From a virus: 46,408 nucleotides of DNA. Made by a program: the position numbers and the translations under genes. Shown here piece by piece: positions 8,528-17,448 of the stretch. The stretch's first letter is position 1, and each line of letters starts with the position of its first letter. Location: IMG/VR virus record IMGVR_UViG_3300022221_000002, positions 1-46,408 of that record; one strand, given 5' to 3'. Under the pieces are notes generated by a model. It was not told the DNA's origin and did no database searches. It saw nothing but the letters and a program-made list of their open reading frames with translations.

Positions 8528-9163
8528 TTAAGTTAAATATTTTATTGCTTTTTGTAAATTTGTAACACTATCCTTAAACATCCCTAATGCACGATTACAA
8601 TCTTTACATAATAAACCACGTACCTTACCAGTAGTATGACAATGATCTACAGCTAACGCCTGTTTTTCATCATCAGAATGTTTATTACAAATTTTACAAC
8701 ATCCTTTCTGTTGTCCATACATTCTATTATAATCTTCTAAAGTAATTCCAAACATTTTTCTTAGTTCAGTATTTTTTACTTTATCTGGATTATCTTTTCT
8801 CCATTGTCGAGCATATTTGGCTCTATCTCTATTAGGTTTAGTCTCCAACCAATCACAGTTTTCTGGTGAATAATTACCATATTTATCTAATCGTCTTAAT
8901 TGATGATTAGGTGATGGTCTTTCCCCCATATCTTCTACAAATTTCCAAAAATCTTTCCATTCTTTACAAATAGAAAACTTAGCTTCCATTCGTTTCATCC
9001 AACTCCATGTTGAATATAATGGATGTTTTTCCTTTTGTCCCCAATCTTTTGAACGGGTTTGTTTAAGATGTCCATGTCTGCTTAAACGTTTTCTATGTTT
9101 ATCGCATAAACCATGAGCAACTGCATTACTGCTACAATCTTTCACTTCACAAATATTTCTCAT
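8528..9163 (-). CDS. Homing endonuclease with endonuclease VII (HNH) domain
   Basis: The product is 211 residues with two recognisable parts. The N-terminal half has CEVKDCSSNAVAHGLCDKHRKR and RPSPNHQLRRLDKYGNYSPENCDW, a pattern of phage free-standing homing endonucleases that bind target DNA. The C-terminal part (about residues 145-211) carries GCCKICNKHSDD, LAVDHCHTTGKVRG and LLCKDCNRALG, the endonuclease VII/HNH signature with four zinc Cys and the catalytic DHCH. It interrupts the capsid block just after the major capsid gene, a position used by mobile endonucleases that home into conserved virion genes. It lacks its own obvious promoter. Confidence 0.9.
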   Translation of the reverse strand: MRNICEVKDCSSNAVAHGLCDKHRKRLSRHGHLKQTRSKDWGQKEKHPLYSTWSWMKRMEAKFSICKEWKDFWKFVEDMGERPSPNHQLRRLDKYGNYSPENCDWLETKPNRDRAKYARQWRKDNPDKVKNTELRKMFGITLEDYNRMYGQQKGCCKICNKHSDDEKQALAVDHCHTTGKVRGLLCKDCNRALGMFKDSVTNLQKAIKYLT

Positions 9164-9225
9164 AATGTCCTCCTTATGGGTCAGGTATTGAGAATTATTC
9201 TTACTTGGACTACATCATGTGTAAT

Positions 9226-10128
9226 CTACGCTCCCATGCTGCCAAACAAGGATCTCGGATCTGTCCACCCGAATGAATAACGACCTGTCGCTTTGTATTT
9301 AGCATTATCAGTGTCGAAATCATTATCCATTGAGAAGTCATCAGCACGTCTTTCAAAGTGCTTCATACCATCAGGACAATTAGTACGAATAAACCAAGCA
9401 TCACTATCAGTAAGGTAATTATTCATTACGATACCTTTAGGGAATTTACCCGGAAGTACTGCTTTATCATTGTCGGCTGTACCCGGACGGTTCGTAGAAT
9501 TTACAATACGATCAGCATCAAACTGAAGATCAATTGGAATAATCAAAGATTGTGGCTGTACTGCAATCTTCAGACCACGATCATTTTCAAGATTACCAAT
9601 ATCAATCAGAGCTTGCTCAAGAGCTGCTTCTGATAAATCAGCAGGAGTAGCTAACTCGTTTCTGTAAGTACCACCAGCTACATTAGGATGAAGTGAACTT
9701 AAGAGTTCAACACCATCACCACCAGTATAGGCACTATTTTCAGCACGGTTATATACATTGGCCGCTACGACTTCCTTAGTCTGACGCATTGAAAATGCAA
9801 GACCTTGGGCACGTTTCTTACCAATTACATCATATTGATCATCATCTACCATTTCACGAGTAATGATAAAACCAAGACCATAGGTAACATGTGAGTAGCG
9901 AGTCAGGAATCCCTGTTGGGCAGTATCATAAGAGACACTATTTCCTTCAGGTTTAACTGCCGCCATACCAAACATACTTGTCCCCATATCTTCTTCAAAC
10001 GCTTTACGTGAAGTATGAGTATCAAATAGTTTTGTATACTGTTCACTATGCTCGTTATAAGCTTCACCGTACCAAGAATTTACACCCGGCCAGAGAGCTT
10101 TTGCGAAACTACCACTATTAATAGGCAT
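9226..10128 (-). CDS. Major capsid protein
   Basis: The product is 300 residues. The N-terminal sequence (YNEHSEQYTKLFDTHTSRKAFEED, about 23-46) and the middle FLTRYSHVTYGLGFIITREMVDDD fit the Mu gpT-like class of HK97-fold capsid proteins, including the E-loop region and the long spine helix (RAQGLAFSMRQTKEVVAANVYNRA). It lies after scaffold and decoration genes in the usual order and has a strong ribosome site (GGAGG). No maturation protease is visible nearby, so assembly probably relies on the separate scaffold at 11215-12030. Confidence 0.88.
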   Translation of the reverse strand: MPINSGSFAKALWPGVNSWYGEAYNEHSEQYTKLFDTHTSRKAFEEDMGTSMFGMAAVKPEGNSVSYDTAQQGFLTRYSHVTYGLGFIITREMVDDDQYDVIGKKRAQGLAFSMRQTKEVVAANVYNRAENSAYTGGDGVELLSSLHPNVAGGTYRNELATPADLSEAALEQALIDIGNLENDRGLKIAVQPQSLIIPIDLQFDADRIVNSTNRPGTADNDKAVLPGKFPKGIVMNNYLTDSDAWFIRTNCPDGMKHFERRADDFSMDNDFDTDNAKYKATGRYSFGWTDPRSLFGSMGA

Positions 10129-10144
10129 ATTCTATTTCCTCCCC

Positions 10145-10705
10145 TTAGAAGTGAGCCTGTTCAGCACGAGTAACCATTACCCAGTAACGAGTATTAGCCA
10201 GTGTTGAATCATTATCGGGATAATCTGGAATTTCGATTACCGTGAAATCAGCATTTGTAGAAGCACCTACTTCCTGTCGAGAACGACCAGTAGTTACTTC
10301 ACCTGTAGCGTCTACAAGGTCACAAACACCACCCTGAGTAATATCAAGATCAGCATTTGATTGTACTTCATATATACAATCATCAGCTGGTGCAACTAAC
10401 ACAAAATAATCTGTGTGTGTAGATGCACTGTCATCATAATAGATTTGATCTGGATTTAGTTTAGCCGGATCAAAACCACTCACGATTTGACCATTTACTT
10501 TCTTACCAATAGCTACTACAGCACCTAAAACTGCTGCATCATTAGTTGCCATTGGATCGGCAAGACCTGATTCAAGGTTTACCATGTCCCCTACAAAAAT
10601 ATCTTCGCCATCGGCAACGCCATAAGCACGAAGAACTGAAGAGACCGGTGCGCCTGATATAGTCTTTACGGGTGTAAACCCATTCGGACGATCTGGATTA
10701 GCCAT
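10145..10705 (-). CDS. Capsid decoration or stabilisation protein
   Basis: This 186-residue protein starts MANPDRPNGFTPVKTISGAP. That N-terminal pattern is shared by a family of small head proteins encoded next to gpT-like capsids. The remainder is a beta-rich, acidic domain with GDMVNLESGLADPM and VYEV-like strands. It ends 16 bases before the capsid gene and has a GGAGA ribosome site. It probably binds the outer capsid surface; an internal head protein is the alternative. Confidence 0.65.
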   Translation of the reverse strand: MANPDRPNGFTPVKTISGAPVSSVLRAYGVADGEDIFVGDMVNLESGLADPMATNDAAVLGAVVAIGKKVNGQIVSGFDPAKLNPDQIYYDDSASTHTDYFVLVAPADDCIYEVQSNADLDITQGGVCDLVDATGEVTTGRSRQEVGASTNADFTVIEIPDYPDNDSTLANTRYWVMVTRAEQAHF

Positions 10706-10760
10706 ATTTATATCTCCTAAATATTAAGTTAAATTATCCTCAATAATGGAGATAGATTTC

Positions 10761-11168
10761 TTATTTAATTTCAACTGCGCCATAAGTACCATCTTTTCCA
10801 TCATTTAAGGTTCGTTTCATATCAGCTTCTCGTTTATCAATTTGTTCAGCTTTGAATGCTTTATCTTCTTCAAAGTATTCTTTCTTAATACGCATTAGAT
10901 AACCATCTACACCGCCGCCTACTGCTTTGGATACAACAGAGGATACCCCTTTTGAAGAATCTACATCTTTATCACCTACTTCTACATCATCATCAACGAA
11001 CTCATAACCACGCTGTTGTAATGTTTCAATACGAGAATCTTTATCATTGACCCAACGATATTCATAATTTTCGTCTTTATCACGTACTGTTAATATACCC
11101 CTCTGCTCACTCAATGGGACTCGTTTACTTGTACGATTAGGTCTGTTTTTAGCTTTGCTCTTTGCCAT
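10761..11168 (-). CDS. Conserved small head-region protein
   Basis: The 135-residue product has a basic N-terminus (MAKSKAKNRPNRTSKR), a short beta-rich segment (YEYRWVNDKDSRIETLQQRGYEFV) and a charged helical C-terminus. Proteins with the 'RWVND...RI..f...GYE.V' pattern are frequent just upstream of phage capsid genes. No enzymatic motif is present. A role in head assembly or DNA organisation is inferred from position alone. Confidence 0.65.
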   Translation of the reverse strand: MAKSKAKNRPNRTSKRVPLSEQRGILTVRDKDENYEYRWVNDKDSRIETLQQRGYEFVDDDVEVGDKDVDSSKGVSSVVSKAVGGGVDGYLMRIKKEYFEEDKAFKAEQIDKREADMKRTLNDGKDGTYGAVEIK

Positions 11169-11214
11169 TGTCTTTTTCCTCTTAATTAATGTCTGTCTTT
11201 ACAGGACGGTACTA

Positions 11215-12030
11215 TTATGAAAAATACTCTTTTAAGTATTCTTCCTCAGTCATCTTTGTAGTCCTAAGTATTGTCCTCATAATTGACAACTCCTCTTCAG
11301 GAAGATCACTAGCACTATATTTTGACTTTGTTTTCCTTGTTGTAGTTCGCTTACCTGTTTCAACTGAATTAGGGGCTTGTCTACGTGTATTTTCAAACTT
11401 ATCTGGACGTACTTTCTTTATTTCTTTACTAACATAAGAATAGGCATCTTTTAAATCCTTATCAGGATTATTATTCATATATGCAATACCTAATCCATCT
11501 GCTAATATACGTAATTCACTATCGTCTTCATACCACTTATTATTCTCTACCCAAGTATCAAAGATTGGATTATCATCCTGTTTTTTTACATCTTCTTTCT
11601 TACTACCTTGTTTAGCATCTAATATTTGTTCATCAATCTCAACTACTGTATCATAATCCTCATTTTCGAGGGCTATCTTTTTAGCATCTTTTAACTCTTT
11701 TATAACTTTCTTACGTTCATCTTCTCGTATCCTGTCTTGATACTTAGTAAGGTTCTCAACATCCCCCTGTGCCCGTTTTACTTGTCGTTTTAGAGAATGT
11801 ATATCATCATAAAGTTTTTGACGATCTATGAACTCTTCGGCAGATAAATTACGTTTTCCTTCTACTCCCTCTGGATTCCAACCAGATTCAATTGCTGCTA
11901 ACTCTATTTCAGAATATTCTTTCTCTTGTTCTTCTGAGCTACCATCTTCCTGTTCTTCTTCCAGATTTAGTAACTCTTCTTTACTTGGAATTACTACTTC
12001 CTCTTCTTCTGTTTGACTCTCTTTAGTCAT
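11215..12030 (-). CDS. Scaffolding protein
   Basis: This 271-residue, very acidic and largely helical protein has a Glu-rich N-terminus and a coiled-coil-like middle (about residues 70-150, SLKRQVKRAQGDVENLTKYQDRI). The C-terminus is basic and helical (TTRKTKSKYSASDLPEEELSIMRTILRTTK), as expected for the capsid-binding helix-turn-helix of scaffolds. It lies between the portal and the capsid genes, the canonical location. The first 8 bases overlap the end of the GroES-like gene. There is little direct sequence conservation, so the call is mainly from composition and context. Confidence 0.75.
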   Translation of the reverse strand: MTKESQTEEEEVVIPSKEELLNLEEEQEDGSSEEQEKEYSEIELAAIESGWNPEGVEGKRNLSAEEFIDRQKLYDDIHSLKRQVKRAQGDVENLTKYQDRIREDERKKVIKELKDAKKIALENEDYDTVVEIDEQILDAKQGSKKEDVKKQDDNPIFDTWVENNKWYEDDSELRILADGLGIAYMNNNPDKDLKDAYSYVSKEIKKVRPDKFENTRRQAPNSVETGKRTTTRKTKSKYSASDLPEEELSIMRTILRTTKMTEEEYLKEYFS

Positions 12031-12355
12031 CTTTACTCTCCTCTAATATGATTGCCTGACAATCTTCATCATTTATGATAACATACTCAGTATCATTACT
12101 ATCTTTTACTATCTTACCACTATACTTAGCGTAGTAAATCTTATCCCCTATTTTAGCCCAAGGTCTTCCATCTGAAAAGTCCTTCCACGCTGTTTCACCT
12201 ATTGCTACAATCGTACCAATAACTGTGGCTGCTTTCTCTCTTTTAAATCCATCTCCGACATCTAATTGAAACCCCTTAAGGGCACCTTCTTCAACTGTCT
12301 CATTAAAACTATCTGGTCTAATAAGGACTCTATGCCCACATACTTTAAGATTCAT
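12023..12355 (-). CDS. GroES-like co-chaperonin
   Basis: I choose the ATG at 12355, because GAGGAG sits 7 bases upstream; an in-frame ATG at 12376 lacks a site. The 110-residue product matches the Cpn10 fold: GHRVLIRPD near the N-terminus, a loop corresponding to the mobile loop (FQLDVGDGFKREKAAT), then VIGTIVAIGETAWKDF, KIGDKIYYAKYSGKIV and the closing strand YVIINDEDCQAII. It would cap host GroEL and assist folding of phage proteins, as gp31 does in T4. It lies between portal and scaffold genes, which suggests the capsid protein as client. Confidence 0.85.
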   Translation of the reverse strand: MNLKVCGHRVLIRPDSFNETVEEGALKGFQLDVGDGFKREKAATVIGTIVAIGETAWKDFSDGRPWAKIGDKIYYAKYSGKIVKDSNDTEYVIINDEDCQAIILEESKDD

Positions 12356-12569
12356 TAGAAAACTCCTCATAATCAATCTTAAGTAGCTGCTCCAGACCTC
12401 GGATCACCCCCTCATATACTGCGGCTTGATTATAATTACCAGAAAAGATAGCCCTACGCATATCCATCTGACCTGTTTCCACTTCTTCTTGTAGTACCTT
12501 AAATATTTCTTGTGTAATTGGATGATCTCTCCAATCAATAAACTCAGCTTTGCTGACTGGTTTCTCCAC
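12345..12569 (-). CDS. Small conserved protein downstream of portal
   Basis: This 74-residue protein starts at a GTG with GAGGAG at the right distance. The pattern WRDHPITQEIFKVLQEE followed by AAVYEGVIRGLEQLL is typical of short helical proteins found just after the portal in many podoviruses. It overlaps the portal gene by 26 bases and the GroES-like gene by 11 bases, so translation is coupled. The function is unknown. Confidence 0.7.
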   Translation of the reverse strand: MEKPVSKAEFIDWRDHPITQEIFKVLQEEVETGQMDMRRAIFSGNYNQAAVYEGVIRGLEQLLKIDYEEFSNES

Positions 12570-14499
12570 TAGTTGTCTCCTCTGTTGGACGTTTTACTTG
12601 TTTGGCTTCTGCTAATTTTGCTATGGCCTCTGCTCGTGCCATATATACATCTAACTGCGTACCTTCTTCTGCCGCTTCGGCTTTAGCAAGGTCTAATATA
12701 GACCCTGTTTCTAACTTAGTTATTCTAGCCTTTGATTCATTAGCTTCTAATTGTATTCTAGCCCAATCACGTTCTGATTCATCCTGCATCTTTAAAACTT
12801 CAGGATTAGGTTGTGGTTCAGGCATAGTCATCAACTCTTTTACACCGGGCTGATTCTGAGCCTCTAGGACTCTCTGTGTGGCCACTGTGGGATTTACTGT
12901 GCCTAATGGTATTAGTTCTAACGTAGCCTGTGCCTTAATCAATCTTTGGGACTCTGAAGCTACATTTGGATCTGCCTGTGGTATGATATTAACAGACTTA
13001 ACATCATAATCTGCTTTCTGTATCTCAGCAGCTTGTTCTTCACCTATATCCAGTATCTGGAAATAAGCTCTCTCTGGAAGATATATACTGTTCAGTCTAT
13101 ATAACTTCTTAAATTCTTTCTTCATACTACGATGCATACGCTTATATATTGAACTGAATACCTTAAGTCCCTGTTCAATTACAGCCATTGTAGTAGTAGC
13201 TGGCTGATTCTGACCTGGATTCTCACCAGTCAATATATCAGTTACAGAACCTAACCTTTGTGCGCCTTCGATCATCATACCTAATAATGTAAATAGAACA
13301 TTACTTGGTTCTTTAGTTGGTAATGGTACAATCCCTTTACGGAGATCATCTCCTGTAGAGTTAGCCACCTTCCATTCACCGGGAGAGAATGACTTACTAC
13401 CTCCCTTGATTCTAATACCCTTGGATATAAAGCCAGCTTGCATAGTATTCAAGTGCCCTGAATCCAATAATTGGTTTATTAATGTATTTACAGTTTCATT
13501 AATAGGTGAAAGTAATAGACCAAAACCAATATCGTAAAAACCTCCATCAGGATTAGGGATGAATGAGTATTTAGTGAAGTATTCAACAGGTTCAATACGC
13601 ATGATCTTACCGTCTTCACGTTGCTTAACACCCCCCTCATCAAATCTTGCTACAATACGTAAGACTTGTTCACTCTCTTCATCTACAATAACAATATAGG
13701 GTTCTGCATACCCATCACCGTCCAGATCTAAATATCTATGTTGCTCAAGTATAATATGTGGTGTTGCATCTCCTAATTCTGGAGCTTCTCTACCTTCTCT
13801 ATTATCTTTAGATGAATCAGTTTCTACATCTACTTTACGTAATTCTACATCTCTATAGATACCTTCACATACACGTTCATATATGTCATTATCCGATAAT
13901 TCTAATACATGTGTCTTACGGTTTGCTTCCTCCAATGAAGAAGCCCAATAATCTACTACAAGGTCTTTAGGGAACACTAAGCGGCTTATATTGATACCTT
14001 TACTGGAATCAAAATAAGTCTTCTTGAACATACACCCTACAATAGGTAGAGTAGTGCAGAGCTTATCCATATCCTCTTCCCAGTCTTCCATCTCTTCCAG
14101 AAGCTGATAAGACATATGTTTACCTACACGTACTGCCTGTCTAGCCTTTTCCCCTGTTTCATCAAATCCTACGATACGTCCCTTAACTACCTGTGTACCC
14201 GATATAAGAGCTGGATATGATCTTGAACCAAACTGTAAAGCTGCTGTGGTTAAGATTGGATATTTAACATTAGCTGCATTAGGCCAAGGATATGATTTCT
14301 CCTCAGTAACCTGCATAGCCAAGTCCATCCACTCATCATAGGCTTTTTCCCACTGTTCACGGGATGCTAAATCTTCATCATACTCTTCTACAACTACCCT
14401 ACCAATATGATTTAGTGTTTCTTCGTCTAACTCATCTGCAATATTAACAGATTTTAGTAAAGTCTCTATGTCAAGAGTTTCTGTATCTTCAGGTAACAT
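12544..14499 (-). CDS. Portal protein
   Basis: The 651-residue product starts with an acidic helical region, then the stem and wing core recognisable from WPNAANVKYPILTTAALQF (about 71-89), LVFPKDLVVDYWA and PNPDGGFYDIGFGLLLSPINETVNTLINQLLDSGHLNT, hallmarks of the P22/podovirus-type portal family. The C-terminal 100 residues are helical and Ala/Glu/Gln-rich, resembling the barrel region. It forms the dodecameric DNA entry ring at one vertex. It lies after the large terminase and before the scaffold, in standard order. Confidence 0.9.
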   Translation of the reverse strand: MLPEDTETLDIETLLKSVNIADELDEETLNHIGRVVVEEYDEDLASREQWEKAYDEWMDLAMQVTEEKSYPWPNAANVKYPILTTAALQFGSRSYPALISGTQVVKGRIVGFDETGEKARQAVRVGKHMSYQLLEEMEDWEEDMDKLCTTLPIVGCMFKKTYFDSSKGINISRLVFPKDLVVDYWASSLEEANRKTHVLELSDNDIYERVCEGIYRDVELRKVDVETDSSKDNREGREAPELGDATPHIILEQHRYLDLDGDGYAEPYIVIVDEESEQVLRIVARFDEGGVKQREDGKIMRIEPVEYFTKYSFIPNPDGGFYDIGFGLLLSPINETVNTLINQLLDSGHLNTMQAGFISKGIRIKGGSKSFSPGEWKVANSTGDDLRKGIVPLPTKEPSNVLFTLLGMMIEGAQRLGSVTDILTGENPGQNQPATTTMAVIEQGLKVFSSIYKRMHRSMKKEFKKLYRLNSIYLPERAYFQILDIGEEQAAEIQKADYDVKSVNIIPQADPNVASESQRLIKAQATLELIPLGTVNPTVATQRVLEAQNQPGVKELMTMPEPQPNPEVLKMQDESERDWARIQLEANESKARITKLETGSILDLAKAEAAEEGTQLDVYMARAEAIAKLAEAKQVKRPTEETTSGETSQQS

Positions 14500-14727
14500 T
14501 TAGTATGCCTTTTTACGTGCTTTCTTCTTAACTTTCTTTTTAGCTAAAGAGGATGTAATTCTTGATAAGGCTTTATCAATATCTGGAGTTGGTTTAGCTG
14601 ATTGATATTGTTTTACTACTCGGTCTATATCGCGTTTCTGTGATTTAGATAATCCCTCTTCTCTATTAACCAAAGAACTTACCTTCATATCTTTAATACT
14701 AGAACCCTTTTTCATCTTTATTGGCAT
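14500..14727 (-). CDS. Small basic protein between terminase and portal
   Basis: This 75-residue, Lys-rich protein (pattern MPIKMKKGSSIKDMK, ending KKKVKKKARKKAY) has no hydrophobic core segment long enough for a membrane helix. It is packed within one or two bases of both neighbours. A nucleic-acid-binding role during packaging, or an internal head protein, is possible. I do not recognise the family. Confidence 0.65.
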   Translation of the reverse strand: MPIKMKKGSSIKDMKVSSLVNREEGLSKSQKRDIDRVVKQYQSAKPTPDIDKALSRITSSLAKKKVKKKARKKAY

Positions 14728-14728
14728 G

Positions 14729-16168
14729 TTAATATCCTGTTGTCAGTGATTGTCCGTAGGGTTGCCAAGAGTCTTCAAACTCTTCTTCCCACCGTTCATC
14801 TTCATATTCGGTAGGGGTCAAACCCTCTACTTGTTTATCTAGTGTAAGTCCTATCCACGCAAGAGCGTCTACTTGATCGTCATGTACATCTCTTGGAAAT
14901 CTTAACATTTCCTGTTCAAGGTCAGGATACCAAGAGGCATCTCTATCAAAATATACACCACCTTGTCTTAGTCTAGCTTGTATACTTCTTGCTCTTGTCT
15001 GCTTATCCTTCACTGGAGTCATTGGATTGAGATTAATAAAAGTACCTCTTTTAAACATCTCATCCTTCAAGAAAGCTCCAAGAGACTTTTCAATCATTCC
15101 AGATTCAGCAGTAAATACCTCTGGCTTATATCTTGTATGGACAGAGAACATTTCATCAATGATTTGTTTACCATCCCAACGACCTCTTCTTACATCTACT
15201 ACGTATATACTATTCTCTGAATCTACACCAACAGTTGCTATTACAGTGAAGTCAGCTCGTTCCTTTTCTGAAATAGCAAAATCAATCGCTGAATAATAAT
15301 ATAAATGCTTATGTTGTAAATCATCTCGTTCATAATGGTTGAAGTCCTCTCTACGGAAGTAAGCATTATCTTCATCAATAGGGTAGTTTAAGTATTCTTG
15401 AGAGTAGCCCTCTGGCATACCTTGTTCTACATACCCTCTTCGTATTTCCTCTAACCGTTCCCTGCTAAACTTCTCAGGCCATAGTATCTCAGAGAAGTCC
15501 TCATTATGGGCACGATAACGTGCTGTTGTCCATGAGTTGTCGTTTAGTAATCTTTCCAGTAGTGAATCCAAGTGAAGGATTGTACCTACTATACGTATTT
15601 TACAAGTATCACTACCACAAGGTAATAGTGCCTTAAAGAACCAATTTCTAAACTTCTCTCGTCTATCCTGATTCATGACGATCTCATCATTCTCAAGATC
15701 ATCCCCTACAATCAGGTTAGGGCGTTTATTTCGCCACTTAAGACCACGTACCTTTTGTTCTGAACCTTTAGCTATAATACGAAACTGATAACCATCTCCC
15801 ATTTGTACAATCAGGTTAGTTTCAGCATCCTTTATGAACTTACTTACTCCAAATAGATTTATCAGGTCTTCATTTTCTGATAACTCTACTTTAATATCAC
15901 CAAGGAACTGTGCTGCCTGTCCCTCTGTATCTGATACAATTAGTATGAAGTCACTTGTTCTGAATAATGCTTCAGCTAGCACATATCCTAATGTAACAGA
16001 TGTGGACTTTGCATGACCACGAGGAGCTGCTATAGCTACCTTTCTGTCATCCCAACAACACATCTCCCACAATTCTTTATGGAAAGCAGGTATAGGTGCT
16101 GGATTGTCAAATCTACTAGCTAGTACGCTTCCTGTGAAGCCCTCAATTACCTCTGCTGTAAGCTCCAT
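14729..16168 (-). CDS. terL: Terminase large subunit
   Basis: The 479-residue product shows both terminase domains. The ATPase has the Walker A APRGHAKST (48-56) and Walker B LIVGDDLEND (152-161, with acidic D156/D157 and E159). The nuclease has AIDFAISE (D296) and the late acidic motif DDQVDALAW (430-438). The segment WFFKALLPCGSDTCKIRIVGTILH holds the coupling motif. The enzyme powers DNA translocation into proheads and makes the packaging cuts. It lies downstream of the small subunit with a basic protein between them. Confidence 0.95.
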   Translation of the reverse strand: MELTAEVIEGFTGSVLASRFDNPAPIPAFHKELWEMCCWDDRKVAIAAPRGHAKSTSVTLGYVLAEALFRTSDFILIVSDTEGQAAQFLGDIKVELSENEDLINLFGVSKFIKDAETNLIVQMGDGYQFRIIAKGSEQKVRGLKWRNKRPNLIVGDDLENDEIVMNQDRREKFRNWFFKALLPCGSDTCKIRIVGTILHLDSLLERLLNDNSWTTARYRAHNEDFSEILWPEKFSRERLEEIRRGYVEQGMPEGYSQEYLNYPIDEDNAYFRREDFNHYERDDLQHKHLYYYSAIDFAISEKERADFTVIATVGVDSENSIYVVDVRRGRWDGKQIIDEMFSVHTRYKPEVFTAESGMIEKSLGAFLKDEMFKRGTFINLNPMTPVKDKQTRARSIQARLRQGGVYFDRDASWYPDLEQEMLRFPRDVHDDQVDALAWIGLTLDKQVEGLTPTEYEDERWEEEFEDSWQPYGQSLTTGY

Positions 16169-16171
16169 GTA

Positions 16172-16927
16172 TTATTTTACTTTTGTATTATACTTACGCC
16201 CTTCCCAAGTAAACTCTTTCTTCCCTGCTTTACGTGCTGAAGCAAAAGCAGAACGGAATGATTTAGCTTTCTCACTCGATTTCTTATAGACAGGGTATGT
16301 ACCCCCCTTAGTCTTAACCGATTTCCTAGGTTCTTCCTTTTTAGGGGTAGATTGTGTAGCTCGTTTCCTCTCAGAAATAGCCTTCTTAGGCTCTTCCTTC
16401 TTCTTAGTTGAAGTAGATATAGCTGTTGCGCCACCTCCTACAACAGTAGCTGCTGGTATACCTCTACGCATTATCTTGTTCTTCGCTAAATCCTTAACCA
16501 TTTCTTTAGTTGCTGTAATAGTAGAGGGTTTCTTTACTTTCTTTGTCTTGATTGCTGAATCTGCTTTCTTAATAGTCTCAGCTTGTTTCTTAGCTCTACG
16601 TTTAGAACGTGCATTAAAGTTACGGGTATCTTTCTTAGCAGATGCTGTTATTTGCTCAGGAGTAAGCTGTTTCTTATGTGTAGGTTGACGTTCTACAGTC
16701 TTCTTCTTAGTCGTCTTGGCCTTCCGTCTTGTGGTAGTTTTTACTGCTTTCTTCTCTACTGTAGACCTACTTACCTTCTTCTTACCTTTACGGGCATCTG
16801 TAGACTTCTTAGTAACCTTCTTAGCAACCTTCTCAGTAGCCTTTTTCTTAGCTTTCTTCTTAGCAGCCCGTTTAAGGGCATACTTACCTACTTCCAATAT
16901 CCCTTTACCTATTACACTAGCAACCAT
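16172..16927 (-). CDS. Lysine-rich, histone H1-like basic protein
   Basis: This 251-residue protein has very high Lys/Arg/Ala/Thr content (KRAAKKKAKKKATEK, TTRRKAKTTKKK), resembling histone H1 tails or DNA-condensing proteins. The C-terminus has a distinct motif, FRSAFASARKAGKKEFTW then GRKYNTK (about residues 226-249), which I recall as a short module recurring in phage internal proteins. A Gly/Ala segment near residue 160 (PAATVVGGGATA) could be a short hydrophobic turn. It lies between the two terminase genes. A role in DNA binding, packaging or internal head condensation is inferred. Confidence 0.7.
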   Translation of the reverse strand: MVASVIGKGILEVGKYALKRAAKKKAKKKATEKVAKKVTKKSTDARKGKKKVSRSTVEKKAVKTTTRRKAKTTKKKTVERQPTHKKQLTPEQITASAKKDTRNFNARSKRRAKKQAETIKKADSAIKTKKVKKPSTITATKEMVKDLAKNKIMRRGIPAATVVGGGATAISTSTKKKEEPKKAISERKRATQSTPKKEEPRKSVKTKGGTYPVYKKSSEKAKSFRSAFASARKAGKKEFTWEGRKYNTKVK

Positions 16928-17445
16928 TATTCTTTTCCTCCCGCAACTACCCTAAATTTACCCTGAGCAATGCTCTCAAATCTTTCAGATAAGGACTCTA
17001 ATCGTTCCTTCTCTGACACCTCTGCCCCAATATTAGTGGGTTCACCACGTATTAAGGCACGTTTATCATACAAAATAGCTGCAATAAGGGCTGAATCTCT
17101 GGCTGTAACAGGTTTATAGCCTACAGTCCCTTGGTGAGTATAAGGATCTCCCTTCTCAAGACGCTCTGAGACACTCTCTAAGGCTCTATCCAGTAATTTA
17201 GTCATATGACGGTCAGACTTCTGTGAAGTAACCTTCCTAGCGGCTGACTCTACTTCTGCCCACCAGTCTCGACTACGCCAAGAACGTGCAGTATTCTCAT
17301 TTAGGTCACACTGTCTAGCAGCCTCCCTAATACCATTACCATTGACATAGCAAATAAAGAAGTTAGCTATCTTTTCAGAGGGTGTAGGTGAACCCTTGAC
17401 TACATTATCAATTACATTAACCAGATTACCGAAGTGATATGCCAT
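16927..17445 (-). CDS. terS: Terminase small subunit
   Basis: The product is 172 residues. The N-terminal region carries a helix-turn-helix (FFICYVNGNGIREAARQ with LNENTARSWRSRDWW, about residues 29-63) for recognising packaging DNA. The C-terminal part has TARDSALIAAILYDKRALIRGEP, a segment typical of podovirus small terminases. It is the first packaging gene after the basic HNH-like gene. It would bind the pac region and load the large subunit. Confidence 0.8.
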   Translation of the reverse strand: MAYHFGNLVNVIDNVVKGSPTPSEKIANFFICYVNGNGIREAARQCDLNENTARSWRSRDWWAEVESAARKVTSQKSDRHMTKLLDRALESVSERLEKGDPYTHQGTVGYKPVTARDSALIAAILYDKRALIRGEPTNIGAEVSEKERLESLSERFESIAQGKFRVVAGGKE

Positions 17446-17448
17446 AAT

